This document shows, one piece after another, positions 24,266 to 34,512 of a stretch of 64,000 nucleotides of DNA; the stretch's first letter is position 1, and the number at the start of each line of letters is the position of its first letter. Where the stretch lies: assembly GCF_012489685.1 (NCBI RefSeq), contig NC_080046.1, forward strand, positions 62,511,984 through 62,575,983, written 5' to 3'. A program made the translations under genes and the position numbers. The notes under the pieces were generated by a model that was not told the DNA's origin, searched no databases, and saw only the letters and a list, made by a program, of their open reading frames with translations. This DNA comes from Lotus japonicus. Its lineage: Eukaryota > Streptophyta > Magnoliopsida > Fabales > Fabaceae.

Positions 24266-24900
24266 CTAGCGTTTTTACCCTGTGCGTTGCACGATGAATA
24301 TTGATCTCATTATTTAGACACGTATTAAAAAATTAAGATATAATAAAAAATAAGCATTCAATCAAACAAAATCAATCACAATGGTATCACACAACTTGCA
24401 AAATTTGATAATTTTTTTTATATATTTAATCTAAATATTTTTAAATTATGAAAAATATACTTAAATTAGATGAAAAATTGTTTCCGAGAGTTAGCAAAAG
24501 TGGTAAAAGCTATGAGACATAAGGGTTGGAGGGGAATGAAGAGTTAGGAAAAATTATTAGTTTTTACCTGAATTATTCTTAATGTAAAATGTTTTTCCCC
24601 GTGAAAGTCTTTTACCATGTGATTTAAACATAAATATATAGTACTCATTTAAGAAAAATGTTTTAAAATCTGACCGAAAATTTGACCCCAATTACTATTA
24701 TTTCGTACTCATTTTAAATTTCAAACTCAGTTTTTTTTACAATTTTTTAAAAAGGAAATGCATTAACTTAAATTGAATATTAACTCCTTAATCTATGAGG
24801 TGATTATATAAATTATATTTATTTATTTAACAATAAAAGAAACCCAATTAATTTTTGTGAGCATTTCTTACCCGTGCGTTGCACAACAAATTTTGTTATT
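24266..24900 (-). mobile_element. Helitron 3' end(s), minus orientation
   Basis: On the minus strand, CGTGCAACGCACAGGG forms a GC-rich hairpin followed by TAAAAACG and the terminal CTAG (24266-24269). The base outside is A, as required for insertion at A|T. The body lies at higher coordinates. A second, degraded hairpin (TTACCCGTGCGTTGCACAAC on the plus strand) lies at 24868-24887 without a CTAG. The 5' TC end could not be located, so the right limit is nominal. Confidence 0.6.
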
Positions 24901-26099
24901 TTTATTTAAGTATGTATGTTCATATCAAAATTGATATACTGAAATTAATATTGCCAAGATTTACATTAGGCTTAAAAAGGTGGAGGATATTGAGGCCAAA
25001 AAACGTGGATCACACCCCAAAATAAGTCTCTGCATTTAATTACTTATCTTCCAATACTTTTCAGAAAAATGTGATTAGTTTTTCCAATATGTCCGTTTGC
25101 GAAATTGAAGGCATATGTTGTAAATGCCTTGACCAATTCCCACTCTGAACAATTTTTTTGTTTCTTTTGCAATTATGACCCTTTTAATTGTTTCATCGTT
25201 GTGGGCTTTTGGTTGATCCATAGCTCCTTTATAATGGGATGTGCATGAATTCTATTTTGAAGAGACTCATGGCTCCTTTATAATGTTTTCATTTAATAGG
25301 GGACAAAGAATCAAAATTATAGGGAAATCGATTTGTATAATTAATTTGTGAAAGTCTCTATGGCTGTGACATTTGTCAGCCAGAAAGAGGGGTGTGAGAA
25401 AAATCATTATGGCAATGCCATGTGTTAATTTTTTGTGGATAAGGATTTTCTTTTAATAAGTATATAGATGTGGCTTTGCATGTGGATGAACATTTTCCAC
25501 TTTGTACTAATGGTTTATTTTGACCCCTTGAGACTAGGGCACTCTTTTTCTTTACTAGGTTTTTTTTCACTGAGTTTTCCTAGTAAGATTTTAACGAGGC
25601 CCTGCTTAAAGGTCTTGGTCAATTTAGGAGAGGGTTATGTCTACATTTGAGGATGACGGACAAATGGATTGTGGGAATTGATAGGTTTTTTGGTCCTCTT
25701 AATAATATGAATTTCAGTTGTAAAAAAAAAACAGGGCTGTTAAATTAATTAATTTTTGTTACTTTCTTATATTCACTCGTAATAAAAATAATAAGCATTG
25801 TTATATTGATTTTGGTTCCTCTTAAGCAATGGTAACTTTAAATGGCCAACTAGATGAGGGATAAAATACATGCAACTAGACGTGGCTTGGATTGATTTGA
25901 TGGTTGGCCATATAATAGTTTCATATATGTGGTTTGGTTTTAATATCTGCCAAAATTGATAATTAGTAATTAAATAATTTTTTATAAAAGTTAATTTACA
26001 GTATACAATAACTTAAAAAGCTTCTTGAATTTTGTTATGAAGCAATCAAAACAAACTAAATGAATTAAAAGAAACTATATTCGGTAATGAGAACGAAGA
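24901..26099. other. AT-rich intergenic, nothing recognised
   Basis: No splice-compatible coding pattern, RNA gene or paired element ends seen. Short open frames near 25.4-25.65 kb have no motif. Confidence 0.35.
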
Positions 26100-26938
26100 C
26101 CTGAACCATATGTTCAGTTGGGGACATGCCCCCAGGCCCGAGCCTTGTGGAGACAGTTTGAAGCTATCTTACCTTGCATTGATGGAGGGCAATCGTTTTA
26201 ACAGTGGCTCGCTGGGACTCTGATGCAGCGTGAAGGGATGCTGGTTGTCGCGGTAATGTGGTGGAATTGGAGATGGGGTAACTAGCAGGTGTTCGAAGAG
26301 GAGGTTTGGCATATGACCCAAATCCGGAGGAACGTGTTGTTGGACGTGGGAGCTGGAAAGGGGACGCGACTTATCTTGTGTAGATGGAAAACGTATCAAG
26401 AAGTAGCAGTGTAGGTGCGAGGTTGGCAGGTCCTTATCTCACTGTGGATGGGAGTCGGTATCCAAGTCCAACTATGAGGAGGATGGGTGGTGTTGTCGTG
26501 CTCCATGAAGCAGGTGGCTCTTGGAAATCTGCAATTTCAGAATACAGGGTGTATGGCTCAACGTTTCGAGCGGAGCTTTGGACGGTGGAATTAGGGCATG
26601 CTCATGCATGGTGCCTTGGCATTCGTTTAGTGGGTTTTGCATCTGATTGCTTAGAAGTGTTCATGTTCTTCAGGAGCCTGTGGAGATTAATTCTTATTGG
26701 GATAGAGAAGCAATCATGGGGTGAGGGAGCTGCTACGTACAGAAGGACTGGAGTTTTTCTTTCATTCATATACCTCATGAACGTAATAACGTTGCATAGT
26801 TTCTAGCTAGAAAAGCGGTGCGGGAGGGATCGTCGCATCGTGTGTGGGGGCAACCTCCATCCGTTGCTTATGCTTCCTTGTACTTAGACGCGTGTGCGTA
26901 GTTTGCTTTTGTTTATTTTCCTATTGTAACACAAAAAA
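26100..26938 (+). pseudogene. decayed LINE 3' fragment with RNase H
   Basis: The plus-strand translation shows a zf-RVT-like start (EDLNHMFSWGHAP), then RNase H pieces: TVDGSRYPSP, GGVVVLHEAGGSW, FRAELWTVELGHAHAW and FASDCLEVF. The element ends with TTTGCTTTTGTTT, TATTGTAACAC and a run of A's at about 26932-26939, a normal LINE tail. Frameshifts separate the pieces. Confidence 0.65.
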
Positions 26939-27384
26939 ATGAATTGAAATAAAGATTAAAAAATCAATACAAGTCAATTAAAAAGATTATATACTTTTTT
27001 ATTCATTATTTAACTTGTCATTAATTATCCTTAAAAGACTAAATCTTCAAAATTATGATGTTTGATCTATATCCAATGTCTTCAAAATTTTCAATTCATC
27101 TACTAGAATTATACTATTTAACAGTACATTCTTGTTCCTTTCTCTCACTTCTCCCTTTCATTTCTCATAATGATGATTTTTTTCTGAAGCGTATATTTAT
27201 CATTTTAGTATACAAAGCCATAAATTAAGACACCAAAAAGCAAAACAAAATCCCAATGTATTTGAGGAAGGTATATTTGTTATACATAATTATCTCAACA
27301 TTTTAACCTCTTATTACAATAAATAGTTTTAGAGGCATTGAATTATTGTATTGAACCATAAAATGAGCCTCATCATAACTTTTA
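26939..27384. other. 3' flank of peptide copy 2
   Basis: AT-rich. The stretch 27180-27300 is the flank repeat described at 19.25-19.9 kb (GCGTATATTTATCATTTTAG, then GTATTTGAGGAAGG), which supports a common origin of the peptide-gene units. Confidence 0.5.
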
Positions 27385-27751
27385 TCAAACATGTTCTTTT
27401 TGCGGATGAGGACAATGGCAACCGCATACTCCTTGAACGCATGTCGCTAAACAATTACCGGGGCATTCCATAGGAAAACAGTCCTTATTAGTTAGGCAGT
27501 CTGGGTGGTATGCACTGACCTGGGCCTTAAAACCTGCAAAAATCCATTCACATTGTCAAAACCTTAATATTCATTGCACACGATTTTACATAGCATGAAA
27601 CCAAGCTAATTAATGTACTACTTATTTTTTTTAGCGTAGATGATTGTTTATTTGTACAAAAAAACAAGAAACATAGAGAAATACCGGGTTCAAATGTGAT
27701 GAGAAATAAAACTGTGAAGCAAAGAAACAAATATGAAACTTTAACTGCCAT
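27385..27751 (-). CDS. small secreted cysteine-rich peptide (copy 2)
   Basis: Two coding exons, 27685-27751 and 27385-27533, GT-AG intron, phase 1, 71 residues. The signal peptide MAVKVSYLFLCFTVLFLI is nearly the same as in copy 1. The mature part has eight cysteines spaced 5-4-3-3-4-1-1, with DCLTNKDC, ATCVQGVCGCHC and the shared tail PQKEH. The shared core GFKAQVSA sits at the exon junction and the TATA region is conserved. The mature parts differ much more between copies than the signal peptides do, as is common in defensin-like and NCR-like families under diversifying selection. Function is unknown; secretion is the safe inference. Confidence 0.82.
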
Positions 27752-28453
27752 TGTGCGCCTGAGAATGAAGTATTTTTTTAGAATCAATGTTTTTTTGCAA
27801 GACTGCAGAACTGAGTTCTACAGGGCTATATTTATAATGAAAAGAAGGCTTCATTTACTAATCATCTGGTCTGATTTGTCTCCTTTTAAGCTTGGTTTTT
27901 TCAAAGCTATGATTAATACATTATTTTGCTTTTTTTTTAAAGAATCAACAATGAAAGTACATAATTTTTTTCCAAATAACGACATCGATATAATATATTC
28001 ATATATATGTTTGGTTTTAATGCCAAAATTGATAATTAGTTATTAAGATTTTTTTAAAGTTAAGTTACTTTCTAATTTTTTATAATAACATAATAAGCTT
28101 CTTGATTTTTTGTAATCAAAAGTAATCAAATCAAATCAACTGAATTGAGAAAAAGATAAAAAGAAAATCAAATCAAATCAAATCAATTAAACAAATTATA
28201 TAGTTTCTCATTCAGCATTTAACATTATTAATCATCCTTAAGAGAATAAATCCTCAAAATTATGAAGTTGAATCTAATATCCAATGTCTTTACAATTTTT
28301 AATTCAACTACTAGAATTATATTATTGAAGATTATCTTGCTTGTTTTTCCCACTACTCCCTTTCATCTTTCACAATGATGATTTTATTATTATTAATGAT
28401 GCGTATATTTATCCTTTTAGTAGACAAAGTCATATTTTTTTTTGGTAGATAAA

Positions 28454-28488
<35 letters not shown>

Positions 28489-28702
28489 TGACTTTAGTCA
28501 TATATTAAAAAACACAAAAAGCAAAACAAAACAAAAAACTCAAATATTAAGACATTAATGTTTTTGAGGTAGATATAGTTGATATACTTAATTATCTCAA
28601 CATTTCAACCTCTTATTACAATAATTAATTTAAGAGGCATGAATTATTGTTTTGCACCATAAAATTAGTCTCATCATAACTTTTTTTCCTAACATTTTTT
28701 TT
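27752..28702. other. spacer between peptide copies 2 and 3
   Basis: Holds the TATA/leader of copy 2 (to about 27850), AT-rich filler, a (TA)n microsatellite at about 28453-28490 and another copy of the flank repeat (about 28370-28600). Confidence 0.45.
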
Positions 28703-29040
28703 TCACCAAATGTGTTTATTGCGTGGAAGACAAGGGCAAACGCATGCTCCTCGAATGCACCTCGGAGAGCAGAGACCACATAGTAAAGAAATACAATCCT
28801 TATCAGTTGCGCAGTTGGTGTATGCACGAACTTGGACCTTAAAACCTGCAAAATTTATTCAAATTGTCAAAACCTTAACATAGAATGCAACCAAGGTAAT
28901 TAATGTAAACATACTACCTAATTTTGAAGTGTAGATAATTGTACAAGAAACAACAAACGAAAAGAAATATCGGGCTCAGATGCTATGAGAAATAAAACAC
29001 TAAAGCAAATAAACAAAAACGAAGTTTTAACTGCCATCAT
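28703..29040 (-). pseudogene. cysteine-rich peptide (copy 3), splice donor mutated
   Basis: The exon equivalents are 28971-29040 (or from the second ATG at 29037) and 28703-28845. The signal peptide is MAVKTSFLFICFSVLFLI. The mature part has eight cysteines spaced 5-4-2-3-4-1-1 (NCATDKDC, RCIRGACVCPC) and an open frame to a TGA at 28703-28705. Where copies 1 and 2 have the donor G|GTATTTC, this copy has G|ATATTTC at 28969-28970, a single G-to-A change. Without an alternative donor the two exons would not join, so I call it a probable pseudogene. An AT-AG intron or a cryptic donor could rescue it. Coding parts are otherwise undamaged, so the lesion is recent. Confidence 0.7.
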
Positions 29041-29557
29041 GCCCTTAAGAATAAAGTAAGTTTGAGAATCAATTTGTTTTTTTGCAAGAATGCAAAGTTG
29101 AATTGAACAGGGATATATTTATAATGAAAAGTACATTAAAGGCTCGTTTGTTGGTCAATTAAGGTAAGAGTAAGACATGATAAGAGCATGATAAGTTCTT
29201 ATCTTATCCTGTGTTTATGATGGATAAGATAATGATATGATATAAACAATAAAAGTATATATTTTTTTTCAAATAACGACATCATTCGATTTGTAAGAAA
29301 AAACTTGAGTTGAGTACATAATATTTTTTAAAATTTAAATTTTCTAAATTAATAATTTTTAAGAGTTATAGTATTTTTTATGATTGAGTCTATATATGTT
29401 TTGTAATTAACTAAAACTCAATTATGTTTACTAAATATTCTATTTAAATTTAAAATATATAAGTAACCTACTAAATATAATTTTATAGTAGCAAGTTTTT
29501 TTTTTGAAAACAGAAAATATTATTGATAGATAATTGTACTTGAGAACAACCCTCTCA
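29041..29557. promoter_or_regulatory. upstream region of peptide copy 3
   Basis: The TATA and leader region homologous to copies 1 and 2 extends to about 29130 (TTCATTATAAATATA on the minus strand). Beyond it come GATAAG/CTTATC words (29165-29240) matching the element arm upstream of copy 1, then AT-rich DNA up to the Helitron start at 29558. Confidence 0.5.
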
Positions 29558-29932
29558 TCTATATACTTTATAAAACAATAGCACTATGAGAGAGACTCTG
29601 CTGATGTGTCACTACCACATTCAATCTTCTAACGTGTCACTCAAAGATCCAGGCTCAGGAAATGCTAACGTGTCGAGCTCTCATGCATTTGAGCTTCATG
29701 GGCTCCACTTGCCTACTTCTTCTCCAATAAGCTTTTCCTTTCTCCACTACTGCATATTAATAATTAACTAGCGGAACTACCCGTGCCCTGCACGGGGCAC
29801 GAGTGACTTTTGTTATTTACAATTTAAATTTCGTACAATATTATGTTTTGCATCTTTTTAGTAAATATATTTTAACAATTGTTTCAATTATATGTTCTTA
29901 ATAGTCATAATTGTGTAGTAATCTAGTCATAA

Positions 29933-30625
29933 TTAAAGATAGATTCCTAAATTAAATCCTAATATAATTAATCCTAACAATACTCCCCCCCTAAAATCAA
30001 CCTTGTCCTCAAGGTTGGAAGTAGCATAGTAGATCCAATCTTCCCCTCCCGGGTCCCATTGTAGGGGGAAAACCAAGTGAAGCGCCAGAACAACAAGTGT
30101 CCAAGTGTTCATATCTGGCGGCATTGGAGGAGGTCGCTTGGACAACACATTGAGGACCCATGGTTGCATCTGCATTGAGGGTTCATCCCTCTGCATCGAG
30201 TCACTAACTTCATCCACAAAGCCCATTATTAATTGTGTACTGAATTGGTTGGAAGCCCCTACTTTAAAAAACTTTTCATTCTGAAGCGCGTTCACATTCA
30301 TTGATATCGGAGCATCTTCTATAGAGTTTGTGCTTTCAAAAGACTTAATACCAGAGATGTGGGGCATAATGGCAGCACAGTTTGTGAGACCTTCCATTGG
30401 CAAAGAAGTGTCTTGCTTGGACTCATTATCAATTTCAGAAGTAAGCGCAACATGTTGATTGCTTGAGTTCTCCTTCCGTTCGCCATCGCTTGAGTCCTCC
30501 TTCACTAGGTCTTCGCTTGAGTCCTCCTTGAGTACGTCTTCTGCTGCCACCGAAATACTAACATCGATTTCTCCTTTGGTGTGAGAAGGAGGAGGACAAG
30601 AAACGACATCAGTCGGTGGTTGTCC
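29933..30625 (-). pseudogene. in-frame continuation of the gag frame
   Basis: Open in the same frame as the gag segment after its TAG. The sequence is acidic and repetitive (KEDSSEDLVKEDSSDGER) and then has no recognisable domain. No zinc knuckle (CCHC) or protease is visible. It runs past the polypurine tract, so its last codons lie in LTR sequence. Confidence 0.5.
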
Positions 30626-31403
30626 CTAAGCAAGTTGGAATTCGACATCTCGTGCAAGCTCTATGGCGTGCGATAGATTGGTAGGGCGTAAAGAACACAC
30701 CCGCCAACGAATCTGTGGCTTGAGGCCATGTAGAAAATAACCCAACAACAACTGAAGTTCCGACAAATTTGGGATTCTGGTCATCAAAGCCTCAAATTCC
30801 AGCACATAAGCGTCAACACTACCTCCTTGTCTAAGAGATTGCAGCCTCATGGAAATAGTATTAAAACGATCGTCACCAAAACGCCAAAGCAAGAGTAAGA
30901 TGAATACATTCCAGGTAAGCTTGAGATTACGAAAACAGTAACTAGAAAACCAATGAGTGGCAGCTTCCTCGTCTATGCTAAGGGATGCCAATTGCAACTT
31001 ATCTAGATCCCGCAAACGGTGTACCTCAAATATTTTTTGGGCTCGAGCGATCCAGGAAACCGGATCCACCCCGTCAAACTTAGGAAACTCCAGGACAATA
31101 GTCTGCCATTCCTCCATTGAAAGGACCATGATGGCAAGAACTTCTGGAAATAAAATAAAATTATCGCCCAGAACAGCAAATCAAAGCGTGAATGGACATG
31201 TGCGTGTCAGCAAAACCCAAATCGGCAGATGAATAGTGACGTGAACAATGCGCAGATGAACAGTGTCGGTGAACAGTTGTTTTTTTTTCTTTTATTTGTA
31301 GCGAAGTGACAATTGGAAGTGGCGCGTGCGGTAGAGTCAAAGAGGAATGGTAATGGTGCGTGCGGTGGCTGGTGGAATTTCGATCCGGCAGGTCGGACCA
31401 ATT
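29979..31403 (-). mobile_element. gag-only LTR retroelement (internal part)
   Basis: Minus strand. Upstream LTR end CCTAACA at 31403-31409 is followed by TTGGTCCGACC, where a primer-binding site would sit. Then comes a gag frame, then a polypurine tract (TTTTAGGGGGGGAGT, about 29982-29996) and the start of the other LTR, TGTTAGGATT, at 29979. LTR borders TGTTAGGAT...CCTAACA match. There is no protease, RT or integrase between gag and the polypurine tract, so it is a non-autonomous gag-only element. The outer LTR limits are not visible; both LTRs may be truncated. Confidence 0.65.
30626..31129 (-). pseudogene. Ty3-type retrotransposon gag (N-terminal part)
   Basis: 167 codons. PKFDGVDPVSWIARAQKIFE, LASLSIDEEAATHWF, the RF-DDRF segment, LRQGGSVDAYVLEFEAL and LLLGYFLHGLKPQI follow the order of the plant Ty3/gypsy retrotransposon gag domain. 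The frame ends in TAG at 30626-30628, but reading continues open in the same frame into the next segment, so one stop separates two parts of a longer frame. Gag would form the particle coat. Confidence 0.75.
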
Positions 31404-32554
31404 GTTAGGACCCGAAAATCCTAACGTGGGGAAACGATAGAGAAAATCGGACAAAAGGGAATATTTTTGGTATTTTATTATAAGAGACTGGAAAATAAAG
31501 ATAGATAAGAACTAAGAGGCAACACTCATCTCCAATCTCCAATGTATCGGATAAACATAGAATCTACAATAAGTCTTTTTTATAAGGGACAAAGTTGAAT
31601 TAGATTATGATAGCAAAACTACTATTCAAAGTTAATCATAAAGTTAAAAAAGCATTAGAAGAAGACCAATAACACACCTTGCATAGTTGGGAGCAATGGC
31701 ATCTAAATACACAAAGTGAATCCATCTAGGAGAAGTGCGGTGAAACGCCACATTCCAAAACTGTACATGCTTAATCATGAATTTATACTAATCCTCCATG
31801 TCGTTCAATGGCCACCATGTGTACTCCTTCCAAACATCTTTCACAAATATCTGAAAATTCAAAAGCTCCCCTAATCAGCACACAAAAAAACCCATCAAGA
31901 AAAAAAAACACATTTTTGAAGAAAATAATCTAATTACTCAACAACATTTATGTCGAACACTTACACAATTATCAACTTACACAATTATCAGCACCATATA
32001 AAGCAAGTTGCATACTCGAGTGATCTTCCTCATTTTTCCTCCATGTCAATCGGTTCACAGTAGAGGCATATAGGGGAGGAGATGACTGATGCAGTATTAG
32101 TATGGAGTAATCTAGGTAAATCTTAGATAATTAAGGTAAATCTTTTAAAATTTTAATATTTTATGAAAACGTTACCCAGACTTAAAATTACCTTTAAAAA
32201 ATCAGTTTCAAGATTTGTTATGGAAATAAATTTTAGGTGAAGAAAAAGTTTATTTTTAGAGTATTAATTAAATTTTTAACACAATAAAAACTCATAAAAT
32301 CCTGAATTAATTAAAAATCCGAAAATTCAATAAAAATACCATAAAAATTAATTAAAACTCTAAAAATAAATCAAAAATAAATTAAGATAAAATCAAGAAA
32401 TAAACAACCTAAATCCTAATCAAATCTAAAATTAAAAAAAATTATGAGAATTAACCTGAGAATGACACGTGGAATTTTTTTTATGAGAATTAACGTGAGA
32501 ACGACACGTCACCAAATCAGCCTGATAGAAGTTCTTCTTTTGTAATATATATTG
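31404..32554. other. 5' LTR remnant and Helitron body
   Basis: About 31404-31560 looks like the R/U5 part of the retroelement's LTR. The remaining sequence to 32554 is AT-rich Helitron body with no coding pattern. Confidence 0.35.
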
Positions 32555-32640
32555 ATTGATATTGATATTGATATTGATTGATATTGATTGATATTGATAT
32601 TGATATTGATATTGATGATTGATGATTGATATTGATTTTC
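32540..32640. repeat. ATTGAT/ATATTG microsatellite
   Basis: Imperfect array of ATTGAT and ATTGATATTGAT units directly at the A|T insertion point of the minus-strand Helitron. The array may have been the target or may have expanded afterwards. Confidence 0.7.
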
Positions 32641-32780
32641 ATGTTAAAAATAATTTTTTGGATGATTTAAGGATTTCTTTTATAATTTGAAAAAATTTAA
32701 GAGTAAATATAAGTAACAATATGATAAATTGAAATTGAGAAGAGAAAAAGTTTGATGCACCGACGGTGTAAAGTTTTTTT

Positions 32781-32885
32781 ACACCGTCAACCAATCAGAT
32801 TTTAAGGATGTGAGAAAATCTCTGTTTTTATTTAATTTCATTAATTGACATGACACATCCTTGAAATCTGATTGGTTGACGGTGT
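32781..32885. repeat. foldback (palindromic) element
   Basis: Two 32-bp arms, 32781-32812 and 32854-32885, are inverted copies of each other (outer part ACACCGTCAACCAATCAGAT, inner part AAGGATGTG) with few mismatches and a 41-bp loop. A transcript would form a long hairpin. The same GACGGTGTAAA motif is repeated just outside at about 32763, so the original element may be a little longer. Confidence 0.75.
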
Positions 32886-33807
32886 CAAAATTAAACTCAA
32901 TTGAGAATATGATTTCAGTGAATATAATTGAAAAAGTTCCAACGGAAGGAATATTTTCAATGAATATAATTTCATATCAAATCTAATTTAAAAATAAACT
33001 CTAATATAGTTTTAGAATTTTTTCAAAATTTTATATAGATAAGTAAGATAATTTGTTGATGAAAATAAGTCGTGCGGAGATTAGAAGACATTAATACTTA
33101 TATAATTGATATTATTTATATTTAAATTATAAGGTTAAAGCTCACATGGGGAAAAACATTTTACATGAAAATACTTTCATATAAAAATAAATAAATAATA
33201 AATTTTAATAATATTTTATTGGTTTGAAATATATTTTCATGTTAAATTTGTACTATATAACAATATAATTCTCTTGCATTTTTTTTTCCAGAAGTAACAA
33301 GGGTAAAAACTCCCACGAAAAGGAACATTTAAAAAAATTAAAGTATATTTTCATAATTTTTGAAATAATTTAAGGATTAAATTATATAAAAGTTTTGTGA
33401 AATTTTACAAGTTGTGTAATTGTAGTTTGTTTGGTTCAATGCTCATCTATGTTTTTAGTATCTTAATTCTATCAGATAAACAAATTAGCAAATAATAATT
33501 TCATTAATACGTACCTAAATAATTGAATCAAAATTCGCCGTGCAAAACACGGGTAAAAACACTAGCTTATATGTAAAATTGAAGATTTTGGTCAATTAAT
33601 TCGTGTGTTTTTCGAAAAGTTTTATATTGATTAACCAGTGTATCGTACAAAACACTATAATTTATATTTTTTAAATATTTACATCTTTTTATTATGATTG
33701 TTATTTAAATCTTAATATTTTAAATTTTCTATAATTAAAATATTGATTGATGTATCAAATACAATAGTAAAGTTCATCACCATGCAACGCACGGGTAAAA
33801 ACACTAG

Positions 33808-34044
33808 GAGGCAATTTTCAATTACTTTGTGCTTTGCAATGACTATCAATAAGAGTCAGGGTCAATCACTCTCACATGTTGGGTTATACCTTCCAATACC
33901 CGTGTTTAATCACAATCATCTTCATGTAGCATTGTCTAAAGTGAAATCTAGAAAAAAGTTTGAAATTCTAATCATAGATGAAGAAGGAAATGTTTCAAAC
34001 AGAACCTGTAATGTTGTGTATAAAGAACTATTTGAAAATATTTG
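33808..34044 (+). pseudogene. Helitron Rep/helicase C-terminal remnant
   Basis: The plus-strand frame reads RRQFSITLCFAM, TINKSQGQSLSHVGLYLP, HVALSKVKSRK and NVVYKELFENI, then a stop. These are the last motifs (V and VI) of the Pif1-like helicase of plant Helitrons. Everything upstream is missing: a Helitron 3' end (ACGGGTAAAAACACTAG, ending 33807) abuts the first recognisable residue. It marks a formerly autonomous element whose own 3' end is probably that at 34483-34512, some 470 bp on. Confidence 0.75.
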
Positions 34045-34512
34045 ACAAGTGAGAGGCATGTAGTACAACAGCAGTTAATTTTCTTTTTTTAATATAACCC
34101 TAATCTGACTGTGATTGTGATCAGTTGTTGGCAGTTTGTTTCATGTCTCAGAGGTGGCTGTATTTTCCATTATCTAATTGTTTCCAAGATATATCAGTCT
34201 GTTTAAACTTGACATCAAATGAATTTATTGTTCTTTGCTGTTAAGCTGAACATAACTCATTGATCTGTTACTTTATTGCGGTGTATGAAACTAAGTTTCT
34301 GATCGCAAGTATGGAGATAGGATTTGTGGTGATCATTCTACATTGTTGGCTGTATTAGGTTGTGGGGTTGTTTTCTAAGTTTCAATTGTACTATGTACAT
34401 GATATCACTTATTTTAATTAATTTGAAGTTATTTTATTAATTTAGTTCTTTTTATAAATTTAACTCGCAAGTAAATCAACTCGCCGTGCAACGCACGGGT
34501 AAAAGCACTAGT

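Larger units (their letters stand above)
29768..32555 (-). mobile_element. complete nested Helitron, minus orientation
   Basis: On the minus strand the element starts TCAATATATATTACAAAAG (5' end at 32555) and ends in a hairpin (CCGTGCAGGGCACGG), TAGTTCCG and CTAG (29768-29771). The base before is A (29767) and after is T (32556), the exact A|T target expected. It encodes no Rep/helicase, so it is non-autonomous. About half of its length is a gag-bearing LTR retroelement (29.8-31.5 kb), either captured or inserted later. Confidence 0.7.
29558..34512 (+). mobile_element. candidate outer Helitron, plus orientation, with nested insertions
   Basis: The left end TCTATATACTTTATAAAACA is a Helitron-style 5' end preceded by A (29557). 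The right end, at 34483-34512, has the hairpin CCGTGCAACGCACGG, then GTAAAAGCA, CTAG and a following T. The A...T context on both sides fits Helitron insertion. Inside lie a complete minus-strand Helitron, further 3' ends at 33562-33565 and 33804-33807, and a helicase remnant. Pairing of these two particular ends is inference, since several Helitrons overlap here. Confidence 0.5.
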
